A stretch of 64,000 nt of DNA from Actinoplanes regularis (GTDB taxonomy: Bacteria > Actinomycetota > Actinomycetes > Mycobacteriales > Micromonosporaceae). The notes under the pieces were generated by a model, which did not search any database, had not been told where the DNA came from, and saw only the letters and a program-made list of their open reading frames with translations. Shown here in pieces: positions 34,309-43,029 of this stretch; the first letter of the stretch is position 1; every line of letters begins with the position of its first letter. The stretch is taken from positions 434,001-498,000 of the forward strand of contig NZ_FZNR01000005.1 in assembly GCF_900188005.1 (NCBI RefSeq). Direction: 5' to 3'. The position numbers were made by a program, and so were the translations under genes.

Positions 34309-35258
34309 AGATGCTCCCGATAGGACTCGTACGGCGAGTCCGGCTCGCCGGTGGGGCGGAAGTGCGCGATGTTCTCCGGGGTGGTCGTCCAGCTCTGCGG
34401 GTCGCGCCAGACCGCGGCCACCCGCATGCCCATCCGCACCTGGTCGGCGGGCAGGCCGACGATCAGGTGCGGGATCGGGATGTCGGCGCCGTCCAGCAGG
34501 ATCTGCGCGACCACGTACGGCGGCTCCAGCCGCTGCCCGGCGAACGGCACGTTGACCACGCAGAACGTGGTGACCGTGCCGTGGTCGTGGACCGTCACCT
34601 CCTCCTGGGTCGGCACGCCGTCGGCGGGACACACCCGGGGCGGCACGTAGACCTTGTGGCAGACCGGGCAGCGCTGCCCGAGCAGCCGCCCCTCGGCGAG
34701 GGCCCGCAGGTATCGGCTCTCGTCGGCGGAGGTGGTGTGGGTGTACGACAGCCGGATCGGGGTCGTCATCACGGTGACGGGCTCGGCGGAATCGGGCTCC
34801 GCCTGGGGAAAAGGCTCGCCGGAGTCGGGCTCGAAGCACTCGATGTCGCGAATGTGCCCGGACCGTTGCGCGGCCCAGCGGATCCGGACGCGCAGGCCGG
34901 TGTGCATCCGGTCGCGGGCGCCCGCGTCGACGGCGTGCAGCAGGGCCGTGTCGGCCCCGTCGAGCAGGATCAGCGCCCAGCCGAACGGCCGGTCGAGCGG
35001 CTGCCCGTCGAGCGGCCGATCGGTCCAGGTCCAGCTCCGCACGGTGCCGGTGGGTCGTACGCCGACCAGTTCGGTCACCGGGGCGTGGGTCACCGGATCG
35101 TATTCGAGTGGGGGAACATGGACCCGGCCGTCCGCGGTGCGGCTGCCGAGCACTCGCCGTTCGCGCAGGCCGGTCATGAACCGGCTCAGCACCGGGCCGA
35201 GCGAGCGTGTGTAGTCGAAGCCGATGTTCAGCGGGGCGGAGAGCGGGGGCGCATCCAC
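34305..35258 (-). CDS. Two-domain OB-fold DUF35 protein (Rv3521-like), Ltp partner
   Basis: 317 residues. Two DUF35 OB-fold halves: about 40-145 (FGWALILLDGADTALLHAVD) and 180-300, the second with a zinc ribbon (GQRCPVCHKVYVPPRVCP) and PPYVVAQILLDGADIPIPHL. DUF35 proteins bind thiolase-fold partners (ChsH2-Ltp2 is the known case) and this one corresponds to Rv3521, upstream of ltp4-ltp3. The KstR-like operator at 35268 is 9 bp before its start. Its TGA stop lies within the transposon right-end motif, so the natural C-terminus may have been altered by the insertion. Confidence 0.87.
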   Translation of the reverse strand: MDAPPLSAPLNIGFDYTRSLGPVLSRFMTGLRERRVLGSRTADGRVHVPPLEYDPVTHAPVTELVGVRPTGTVRSWTWTDRPLDGQPLDRPFGWALILLDGADTALLHAVDAGARDRMHTGLRVRIRWAAQRSGHIRDIECFEPDSGEPFPQAEPDSAEPVTVMTTPIRLSYTHTTSADESRYLRALAEGRLLGQRCPVCHKVYVPPRVCPADGVPTQEEVTVHDHGTVTTFCVVNVPFAGQRLEPPYVVAQILLDGADIPIPHLIVGLPADQVRMGMRVAAVWRDPQSWTTTPENIAHFRPTGEPDSPYESYREHL

Positions 35259-35267
35259 GTCAGCCAG

Positions 35268-35281
35268 TGAAACATGTTCTA
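35268..35281. promoter_or_regulatory. KstR-like operator, DUF35/ltp side
   Basis: TGAAACATGTTCTA fits TnnAACnnGTTnnA at all fixed positions. It lies 9 bp upstream of the DUF35 start codon on the minus strand, so a bound repressor would cover the promoter and 5' end. Partner site at 35324. Confidence 0.8.
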
Positions 35282-35323
35282 AGTCAGCGAATCAAGCCTG
35301 CTGCGAGACGCCTGTTCGGTAAC

Positions 35324-35337
35324 TGGAACGCGTTATA
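35324..35337. promoter_or_regulatory. KstR-like operator, fadD side
   Basis: TGGAACGCGTTATA fits TnnAACnnGTTnnA at all fixed positions. It is 11 bp before the ATG at 35349. With the site at 35268 each divergent transcript has its own operator, 42 bp apart. Confidence 0.8.
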
Positions 35338-35348
35338 GAGTGACGTTC

Positions 35349-36890
35349 ATGAGCGACATCGGACTGTGGAACATCGCGGGTCGCGACCCGGAAGCGGTCG
35401 CGATCGTCGACCCGGACGGCCGGACCGTGACGTACGGCGAACTGGCCGCCGAGTCCGACCGGATCGGGCGTGGCCTGCGGGAGCTCGGCCTCGCCCCGGG
35501 CGACACCGTGGCGATGCTGCTGCCCAACGGCGCCGACCTGCTGGCCGTCGAGTTCGCGACGCTCGAGACCGGGCTCTACTCGGTGCCGCTCAACTGGCAC
35601 CTGACGGCGGCCGAGATCGCCTACATCCTGCGCGACAGCGGCGCCCGGGCGTTCGTGGCCCACGAGCGCTTCGCGCCGGCCGCGGTGGCCGCCGCCGCGC
35701 AGGCCGGGGTGCCCGCGCTGCTCGCGGTCGGGGAGGTGCCCGGCTTCCGCCCGCTCGCGGAGCTCGGCGCGGACGGCTCCGGCCGGCCCGAGCCGCGGAC
35801 GGCCGGCGCGCTGATGGTCTACACCTCGGGCACCTCGGGGCGGCCCAAGGGCGTACGCCGGCCGCTGACCGGGGCGGACCCTGACGTCGTACCGCCGGTG
35901 TCGCTGTGGTTCTTCGGTCTTTTCGGTCTTTCGCCCCTCGATGGGCACGTGCATCTGTGCTGCTCGCCGCTGTACCACACGGCGGTGATGAACTTCGCCG
36001 TCATCTCGCTCCAGTTCGGGCACCCCGTGGTCGTGATGGACCGATGGGACCCGCACGAGATGCTCCGGCTCATCGAGCGGCACCGGGTCACCCACAGCCA
36101 CATGGTGCCCACCCAGTTCCGCCGCCTGCTCGCCCTGCCCGAGGCGGTCCGCACCGGCTACGACCTCACCTCGATGCGGGTGATGATCCACGGCGCCGCG
36201 CCCTGCCCGCACGAGGTCAAACGCCGGATGCTCGACTGGTGGGGCCCGGTCGTGGTCGAGTACTACGCGGCCAGCGAGGGCGGCGGCACCCTGATCACCG
36301 CGGCCGACTGGCTGAAGCGGCCCGGCTCGGTCGGCCAGGCCTGGCCCGGCTCCCGGGTGCGGGTGCTCGACCCGGTCGGTGAGGACGCCCCGGCCGGCCG
36401 GCCGGGCACGGTCTATCTGCAGATGGGCGACGCCACCTTCGAATACCACGGCGACGCCGAGAAGACCCGGCGGTCCCGGCACGGCCGCATGTTCACCGTC
36501 GGCGACATCGGCTACCTCGACGACGACGGCTACCTCTACCTCTGCGACCGCAAGAGCGACGTGATCATCACCGGCGGGGTGAACGTCTACCCGGCCGAGA
36601 TCGAGGGCGAGCTGGTCACCCACCCGGCCGTCGCCGACGTCGCGGTCTTCGGGGTCCCGCACGACGAGTGGGGGGAGGAGATCAAGGCGGTGGTGCAGCC
36701 CGAGGCGGGCGTGACGCCCGGCCCCGAGCTGACCGGTGAGCTGCTGGCGTTCCTCGCCGACCGGTTGGCCAAGTTCAAGCTGCCGCGCAGTGTCGACTAC
36801 GTCGACGAGCTGCCCCGGGACCCCAACGGCAAGCTCTACAAGCGACTGCTGCGTGATCCCTACTGGGCCGGCCGCGAACGCGCCATCTGA
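35349..36890 (+). CDS. Steroid-regulon acyl-CoA synthetase (FadD family)
   Basis: 513 residues from the ATG at 35349 (a GTG at 35340 is in frame). ANL-superfamily motifs: P-loop MVYTSGTSGRPKGV, VVEYYAASEGGG (A5), FTVGDIGYLDDDGYLYLCDR (A7/A8 with the hinge), IITGGVNVYPAEIE, and the catalytic Lys in DPNGKLYKRL. It activates a carboxylic acid to its CoA ester via the adenylate. A KstR-like site in the promoter and divergence from the ltp operon point to a steroid-derived acid as substrate; which FadD it corresponds to I cannot say. A strong hairpin follows the stop codon immediately. Confidence 0.9.
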   Translation: MSDIGLWNIAGRDPEAVAIVDPDGRTVTYGELAAESDRIGRGLRELGLAPGDTVAMLLPNGADLLAVEFATLETGLYSVPLNWHLTAAEIAYILRDSGARAFVAHERFAPAAVAAAAQAGVPALLAVGEVPGFRPLAELGADGSGRPEPRTAGALMVYTSGTSGRPKGVRRPLTGADPDVVPPVSLWFFGLFGLSPLDGHVHLCCSPLYHTAVMNFAVISLQFGHPVVVMDRWDPHEMLRLIERHRVTHSHMVPTQFRRLLALPEAVRTGYDLTSMRVMIHGAAPCPHEVKRRMLDWWGPVVVEYYAASEGGGTLITAADWLKRPGSVGQAWPGSRVRVLDPVGEDAPAGRPGTVYLQMGDATFEYHGDAEKTRRSRHGRMFTVGDIGYLDDDGYLYLCDRKSDVIITGGVNVYPAEIEGELVTHPAVADVAVFGVPHDEWGEEIKAVVQPEAGVTPGPELTGELLAFLADRLAKFKLPRSVDYVDELPRDPNGKLYKRLLRDPYWAGRERAI

Positions 36891-36919
36891 CCGGCGGTCA
36901 CCCGAACGGGTGACGCCGG
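36891..36919 (+). terminator. Terminator-like hairpin after fadD
   Basis: CCGGCGGTCACCC (36891-36903), loop GAAC, GGGTGACGCCGG (36908-36919): a 12-bp stem with one bulged base, beginning right at the fadD stop. No T tract. It would separate the catabolic gene from the conflict system downstream. Confidence 0.65.
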
Positions 36920-37108
36920 CGACCTCGCGCCGGTCACCCGGGAGGAGGACAGGCCGATCCCGACGCCTGGTCGCAGGCGGCCGAGTGTGAGTCGTTGACC
37001 TGGGAATCTCCTCCGGCGGCCGCAGGATGTGTCAAGCATCGGACTCACCTCATGAGTGCTCCGCTGTCTAGCGTGTTGCGCGTCGTGTGCCCGAGAGAGG
37101 TAGGTCCT

Positions 37109-37411
37109 GTGGCCGTCGAGCTTGCTGAACTGGTCGGTCAGTTGCGATCCGCGCTCACCGACGCGATGAACGCCGGTGATGATGCGGACCTGCGGTTCGA
37201 GCTGGGGCCGGTCGAGCTGGAACTGACGGTGGGCGTCAACAAGGACGTGCGCCCGGGCGCCAAGGTGCGGTTCTGGGTCGTGGAACTCGGCGCCGAGGGC
37301 ACGATGTCGTCCCAGGCGCTCCAGCGGATCAAGCTGACCTTGGATCCGCGGAAGGCGGGCCAGGACGGCAGACCGTGGATCGGCGGCGACGAGATCGAGG
37401 GTGAGCGCTGA
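37109..37411 (+). CDS. Trypsin-co-occurring domain 2 (trypco2) protein
   Basis: 100 residues from the GTG at 37109, eight bases after GAGAGG. The protein is essentially one trypco2 domain: VELAELVGQLRSALTDAMNA, FELGPVELELTVGVN, VRFWVVELGAEGTMSSQALQ, IKLTLDP. Trypco domains were described by comparative genomics as small partners of trypsin-like and STAND proteins in predicted conflict systems. The gene overlaps the start of the trypsin-STAND gene by 11 bases, so they are co-translated. It may bind the protease or deliver the trigger; this is inference. Confidence 0.85.
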   Translation: MAVELAELVGQLRSALTDAMNAGDDADLRFELGPVELELTVGVNKDVRPGAKVRFWVVELGAEGTMSSQALQRIKLTLDPRKAGQDGRPWIGGDEIEGER

Positions 37412-40400
37412 CGTCGTGACGGCCGATCCCGGCACGGTACCGGGTGTCGTGGCGCGTCAGATCGCCGAGGTTCTGGTCGTCACCCAGCGGTCCACGCGAC
37501 GCCGGGGGTCCGGATACCGGGTCGCGGCCGGCGCGGTGCTGACGGCGGCACACGTCATCGACGGGGCCTCGACCGTTCGGGTGCGATTCGACGCGGACCT
37601 GCCGACCGAGTGGTCCGCGGAGGTGGCTTCCTGGTGGGCCGACCCCGCCTCCGACCTCGCGGTGCTGACCATCGCACCCCGCGAGTCGGAGCCACCGGTC
37701 GTCCGGCCCCGGTTCGGCGGCATCGGTGCGGAACGAGCGGCGGTGCTCGCTGTCCGGGCCGTCGGCTTCCCGCGTTTCAAGGTCCGGCACGGCGAGGAGC
37801 CGCCGGGGCGGTATCGCGACTCCCATCAGGCGGACGGGTCCGTCGCGGTGCTGTCCAACCGGCGCGAGCGCACCCTGGAAGTCACGGTGACTCCGCCGGA
37901 GGCCGACCCGGATCCGGGTGTCTCCCCGTGGGAGGGCATGTCCGGAGCCGCTCTGTGGGCGGGCGAGCGAATCGTGGGTGTCGTCGCCAAACACCACCGC
38001 TCGGACGGGCTGGGCCGCCTTGCCGCGGTCCGCCTCGACCTCGCCCTGGCCGGTGCCGATCCCGACCGGCGTGCCGAACTGGCGGCCCTGCTGGATCTCG
38101 GTGGCGGCGAGTTGCCGGACGTGCTCGTGCCCACGGCGGACACCACAGTGCTGCGGGCCTACTGCGCTCAGGTGCGCGACATCGCGCCGGACCGCCTGCT
38201 GGATCGCGACAGCGAGTTGGAGGAGCTGGTCAGATTCTGCGCGGCGGATCTTCCGTACGCGTGGTGGCAGGCCGGGCCCTGGGCGGGAAAGTCGGCGTTG
38301 ATGGCCTGGTTCGCGCTGCACCCGCCGAGCGGGATCGACGTGGTCTCGTTCTTCGTGACGGGCCGGCTGGCCGGCCAGTCCAGTGGCGACGCGTTCGTGA
38401 CAGCGCTGATCGAACAACTGGCGGCCCTGCTGCACCAGCCCGCCGCCGGCCTGATCTCGGCCGGCGCCCGGACCGGCGTGATGCTCCAGCTTCTGGAGGA
38501 CGCCGCGGCCCGCGCCCGGCAACACGGCCGGGGCCTGCTGCTGGTGATCGACGGGCTGGACGAGGACACCGGCGCCGCCGGGACGGCGAGCATCGCCTCG
38601 CTCCTGCCACGCCGGCCACCCGCGGGCGTCCACGTGCTCGTCGCCGGCCGGCCACGGCCCGTGCTGCCCGAGGACGTCCCCGCCGATCACCCGCTGCGCA
38701 CGGTCCGTGCCCGCGATCTCTCCCGGTCGCCGCACGCCGGCGCGATCGAACGGCGCGCCGGCCTGGAACTCGGCACGCTGCTGACGGGCCCGCGGTTCCA
38801 GCGTGACCTCCTCGGGTTGCTCGCCGCGTCGGGCGGCGGCCTGACCGTCCGAGACCTCGCCGAGCTCACCGGCGAACCGGAGTACGACATCTCCCAGCAG
38901 GTCGACCGCGCGTTCGGTCGCAGCGTGTCGGCCTGGGTCGGAGCCTCGGTGGCCGGATATCCGGACGAGCCGGTCTTCGTCTACGCCCACGACACCCTGC
39001 GGGAGGTGGCCGAGCAGCACATCGGAGCCGCCGGGCTGGGTGCGTACCGCGGCCGGCTGGGTTCCTGGGCGGACACCTACGAGCAATCGGGCTGGCCGCC
39101 ACACACGCCGCGCTATCTGCTCCGCGGCTACGTCCAGGTCCTCGCCGCGGAGCCCGACCTCGGCCGGTTGGCGCGGTATGCGTCCGACAGCGCGCGCCAT
39201 CGGCGCATGCGGACCGTCACCGGCGGCGACCTGCTCGGCCTGACCGAGATCCGCACCGCTCAACAGGTCCTTCCCGCCCGACGCGGCCCCGACCTGATCG
39301 CCCTCACGTCCGTCGCCCTCGAACGGGACGACCTCACCGATCGCAGTACGTCCGTACGGCCGGAACTGGCCGCCGTCTGGACCTTGATCGATCAACGGGC
39401 GCGTGCCGAAGGCTTCACCGCCGGAATCCAGGACGAGTCGACCCGCCGAGACGCCCTGCTCATGCTCATCGGGGCGCACGCGAGCCTGGGCAACCACGAC
39501 GACGTGGTCCGGCTCGCCGCCGATGTGGAGGCGTACTGCGGCGATTGGTATCCCGTGGCGAAGGCGCACGCTCTGGCCAGGCTCGTGCGGGCGATCACCG
39601 GGATCGAGAGCGCACGCACGATCACCGACCGGCTCGTCGACGACCTCGTCGCGCTGGCCGGCAAGGTCGGAAGAAGAGACCAGGACCGGGTGCTGGCAAG
39701 CGTGGCGGAGGCGATCGCGTACGGCGGGGACCCGGCCCGGGCGGAACTCGTCATGAGCGGCATCAGGGACGAGAAGGAACAGGCCGACGCCCGTACCGGC
39801 ATCGTCCGGGCCATGGCTGTCAGGGGCGACACCGCGTACGCGGTCCGAGTGGCGCGGGACGCCGACAGGCAGATCGATCGGCTCGTGGATTCGTTCGACC
39901 GCAACTGGCGGAGGCTTCAACTGGTGAGCGCCGTCAACGAAAGCGGTGATACCGCAGCCGCGGAGGCCATCGCGGTGAGAATCGACGACCCCGGCTACCG
40001 GGCCAGCGCACTGGCCCGAACGGCAGCCGCCGCCACCGACCGCGAGCGCGCCGTCCACCTGGTCGTCGAGGCTCAACGCCTGGTGGAGGAGGCTGACATG
40101 GTCAGTGCCCGGGCGGCCGCGCCGGCCGACGTCGTCAAGGCCCTGCTCGCCTGCGGGGATCATGAGGGTGCGGCCCGTAGCTCTCGCGAAGCCGAGGCGC
40201 TCGTCGAGTGGTCCATGGGTGGCGACCGATACCTGGTGGACAGCTTCATCGATGGTCTGGCGAAGGCGTGGTCAGCGAACCGGCATTACGATCAGGCTGA
40301 GACGCTGGCCCGGCGGTTGCCGGACAGGTACGGGCAGCGGCTGGGTGCCCTGGCCGAGCTGGCACACGCCGCGGCACTCGCCGGCGACCACGCCCGCGCG

Positions 40401-42692
40401 GCAAGGCTCGCGGACGAGGTGGACGCGAACTGGGGACGGAGGCCGGCCGACTACCGCGTGGTGGCGCCGCTGGCCGAAGCGCTGGCCACGGCCGGCGACC
40501 ACCCACGTGCCCTTCAGGTTCTCCCGCATGCCGAGTGGTTGGCGCGCCAGGCCACCGAAAATTTCGATCGACCGGAGGCGATCGATCGCCTGATGGACGC
40601 CGGAAACATCTGCCACGCCTACGAGGGGGTCCGGCAACTGGCGGGCGAGATGGAAGACCTGATCGGCGAGCGCACGCGCTCCGAACGTGCCCGCCACCTG
40701 GCGCATCTCGCGGAGGTGCACGCGGTCACGGGAGACCGGAAGAGGGTGCTGCGGCTCATCGGGAAAGGGGAGCGGTCGGCGCGCGAGGACCAGTACTTCG
40801 ACGAAGGCCGCGCCGACCTGCTGGCCCGGCTCGCCGCCGTGGCGGTCGGCTGCGGGGAGAGGGCCTTGGCCGCTCGGCTGGCCGATGAGGCCGCCTCGTT
40901 CCTGGAGCGGATCTGCTTTCCCAGCTCCCGTGAGGAGGCACTGGCGACGGTCGGCGTTGCGGTGGCGACGGGTGGCGACCTCGAACGCGGCGAAGCACTC
41001 CTCCGCGGGCTCACCGACCGCGAGCAGTGGGTGCAGCACATGACCACGCTGGTGGACATCTCGGCGCGACAAGGGGACCGGGCGCGCGGCCTGCGGCTGG
41101 CAACGGAGACGGAAGCCCGTATCCACCAGTTGGATCGGCTGATTCCCGACGGGTGGACCACCACGCCGCAACTGCGGGCCAGGGCGCTGACCGCCCTCGC
41201 CGGGGCGGTCGCCGCAACCGGTGATACCGCACGGGCCGCCCGCCTTGCCGACAGCGCCGAACGCTATATCAGCAAGATCGGCATCGGCTCGCGGGCGTCG
41301 CACATGGGAAGCCTGGCTCGGACGGTGGCGGCTTACGGGGATCGCGTGCGGGCGAAGCGGCTCGCACGGCGTGCCGGGAAGCTCAGCAAGAAGAAGGCTG
41401 CTTGGGCTCCGTGGGCGGATTTGGCGGGGGTCGAAGCATTCGAAGGAGACATCGATCGGGCCGAAGCCCTGGCCGTCAAAGTCAAGGGCCGGTGGTCCGT
41501 CAACCTGCCGCGAGCTCACGCGCTCGCCGCCGTCGCGGAGATCGTCGCGACGACCGGCGGCGACCCCGGCCGAGTCGAGAGGCTCGCCGCGGAGGCGGTG
41601 TCGCTCGCGCTCCAGGATCGGATCGGTGCCGCTCCCGGCACCCTGTTCGCCCACCTGATCACGCTTCTGGCCGGCGCCGGCGCCAAGGACAGCGCCATCC
41701 GTCTGGCGGAGCGGGCCGAGCAGTTGCTGCTGCAGGCCGACAGCGCCGGGGATCAGATGCGGGGACTCGCACAGCTGGCCAGAGCGGTGGCGGCGACTGG
41801 TGACGTCGAGCGGTGCCTGCGCCTGGTCGGCCAGGTCGAGACAGTGTCACGGCAGGACGACATGCTGATCTGGCGAGCCGAAGCGATGGGCGAACTGATC
41901 GAGGCGCTGACCACGATAGGTTTCCAGGACCACGCCGCACGGTTGATCGACCAGACCGTGGACGCCATCGAACACAGCGACCACCTGGAATTCCAAGCCC
42001 TCGCCCAGTCCTCACTCGTGCGGACGGCGATAGCGATCGGCCGGCCCGACCTCGCCGCGCTCCTCACGCCCCGGGCGCTCGAACTCATCACGCGGATTCC
42101 GTACCCGAAGGAACGTGACAGTTCGTTGGCGAACCTGGTCCTCACCGACGCCACGCTCGGACGTTTCGAGCGTGCCGAACACCACGCCGGGCTGATCACC
42201 AAGCTTCCGGAGCGGGCCGAGGCCCTCGCCCGGATCGCGCGGCACCTGACCACCACCGGCGACGACTCTCGAGCAGACTCCTTCGCGGGCCGCTGCGAGT
42301 CCGTCCTGGCGCGGATCGACGATCCGCAGGTACGCGCGCGGACCACGATGGCCGTCCTCCGTACCCTCGCTCCGTTCGGTCCTGTGCGCGTCCGGCGCCT
42401 GCTCGCCGAAGCCGAGGGACTCGTCGAGAACGCCGACGCCAGGCCCGGCATCGTCGAGAGCCTCGTCACCGAACTCGCGAACACGACGGCCTGGCTGGCC
42501 ATGACGATGCCGTCGCCGGCCGGCGCACGCACCAGCGACGCCGAGCTCACCGCACGGGCAAGACGGCACCTCGCGACGGCGCTGACCACCAGTTCGTGGT
42601 GGGACGCGATCACCGGCCTGGCCCAGGTCGAGCCGTCGGCGATCACCACGATCGCCGACAGGCTGGCGGCCCGCTGGGGCGTCACCTACTAG
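37401..42692 (+). CDS. Trypsin-like protease / STAND NTPase / TPR-repeat conflict protein
   Basis: 1763 residues in three parts. Residues 1-235 are a trypsin-like protease with the triad visible: His51 (TAAHVID), Asp85 (ASDLAVL), Ser181 (GMSGAALW). Residues about 260-560 are a STAND NTPase: P-loop AGPWAGKSAL (Lys297) and Walker B LLLVIDGLDED (379-389), then a winged-helix-like segment. Residues 650-1700 are tandem helical repeats of the type LAxAxAxxGDxxRAxRLAxxA, a likely ligand-sensing superstructure. There is no signal peptide, so the protease acts inside the cell. The logic fits a sensor that oligomerises on NTP and releases proteolysis, as proposed for antiviral or self/non-self systems. 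GTG start overlaps trypco2. Confidence 0.9.
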   Translation: MSADVVTADPGTVPGVVARQIAEVLVVTQRSTRRRGSGYRVAAGAVLTAAHVIDGASTVRVRFDADLPTEWSAEVASWWADPASDLAVLTIAPRESEPPVVRPRFGGIGAERAAVLAVRAVGFPRFKVRHGEEPPGRYRDSHQADGSVAVLSNRRERTLEVTVTPPEADPDPGVSPWEGMSGAALWAGERIVGVVAKHHRSDGLGRLAAVRLDLALAGADPDRRAELAALLDLGGGELPDVLVPTADTTVLRAYCAQVRDIAPDRLLDRDSELEELVRFCAADLPYAWWQAGPWAGKSALMAWFALHPPSGIDVVSFFVTGRLAGQSSGDAFVTALIEQLAALLHQPAAGLISAGARTGVMLQLLEDAAARARQHGRGLLLVIDGLDEDTGAAGTASIASLLPRRPPAGVHVLVAGRPRPVLPEDVPADHPLRTVRARDLSRSPHAGAIERRAGLELGTLLTGPRFQRDLLGLLAASGGGLTVRDLAELTGEPEYDISQQVDRAFGRSVSAWVGASVAGYPDEPVFVYAHDTLREVAEQHIGAAGLGAYRGRLGSWADTYEQSGWPPHTPRYLLRGYVQVLAAEPDLGRLARYASDSARHRRMRTVTGGDLLGLTEIRTAQQVLPARRGPDLIALTSVALERDDLTDRSTSVRPELAAVWTLIDQRARAEGFTAGIQDESTRRDALLMLIGAHASLGNHDDVVRLAADVEAYCGDWYPVAKAHALARLVRAITGIESARTITDRLVDDLVALAGKVGRRDQDRVLASVAEAIAYGGDPARAELVMSGIRDEKEQADARTGIVRAMAVRGDTAYAVRVARDADRQIDRLVDSFDRNWRRLQLVSAVNESGDTAAAEAIAVRIDDPGYRASALARTAAAATDRERAVHLVVEAQRLVEEADMVSARAAAPADVVKALLACGDHEGAARSSREAEALVEWSMGGDRYLVDSFIDGLAKAWSANRHYDQAETLARRLPDRYGQRLGALAELAHAAALAGDHARAARLADEVDANWGRRPADYRVVAPLAEALATAGDHPRALQVLPHAEWLARQATENFDRPEAIDRLMDAGNICHAYEGVRQLAGEMEDLIGERTRSERARHLAHLAEVHAVTGDRKRVLRLIGKGERSAREDQYFDEGRADLLARLAAVAVGCGERALAARLADEAASFLERICFPSSREEALATVGVAVATGGDLERGEALLRGLTDREQWVQHMTTLVDISARQGDRARGLRLATETEARIHQLDRLIPDGWTTTPQLRARALTALAGAVAATGDTARAARLADSAERYISKIGIGSRASHMGSLARTVAAYGDRVRAKRLARRAGKLSKKKAAWAPWADLAGVEAFEGDIDRAEALAVKVKGRWSVNLPRAHALAAVAEIVATTGGDPGRVERLAAEAVSLALQDRIGAAPGTLFAHLITLLAGAGAKDSAIRLAERAEQLLLQADSAGDQMRGLAQLARAVAATGDVERCLRLVGQVETVSRQDDMLIWRAEAMGELIEALTTIGFQDHAARLIDQTVDAIEHSDHLEFQALAQSSLVRTAIAIGRPDLAALLTPRALELITRIPYPKERDSSLANLVLTDATLGRFERAEHHAGLITKLPERAEALARIARHLTTTGDDSRADSFAGRCESVLARIDDPQVRARTTMAVLRTLAPFGPVRVRRLLAEAEGLVENADARPGIVESLVTELANTTAWLAMTMPSPAGARTSDAELTARARRHLATALTTSSWWDAITGLAQVEPSAITTIADRLAARWGVTY

Positions 42693-43029
42693 GAACCGGG
42701 CGCTACGCGGTTCTGCCGCTCACCGACGCGGCACGAGCACGAGGGCGAACTTCGTGCGCTTGCCGCCGTACCGGGAAATGATTCTGCTGTTCTTCGTCTT
42801 GCTGGTTGGAGGAACGGAATCTGCTCCGCGCCGGCTGCTGACTCCGGCTCCGGACCGTTGCCGGGACACGTCCTCGGCGGAACAATCTACGGTCGCGTTG
42901 GTCATCCACATTCACCAGGGAGACGCACTTGGCGACCCCGCGATCGGAGTACCAGGCCGTGGTGATGGTGATCGCCCTGGTCCCGCGGACACCGCCGGTG
43001 AGGGCCGCCCGGTAGACGCCTGACGCGTC
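42693..43029. other. 337-bp stretch without a supported gene
   Basis: Short frames on both strands have biased composition. A plus-strand frame from a TTG near 42928 (28 residues, ATPRSEYQAVVMVIALVPRT) and a minus-strand Lys/Arg-rich 60-residue frame are the best, but neither has a good ribosome binding site. The stretch may carry the end signals of the large conflict gene. No hairpin with T tract is evident. Confidence 0.4.

Noticed and set aside
37329..40163. Long minus-strand open frame across the trypsin-STAND gene
   Set aside because: Antisense shadow; the plus-strand frame has all protease and NTPase motifs and a coupled upstream gene.
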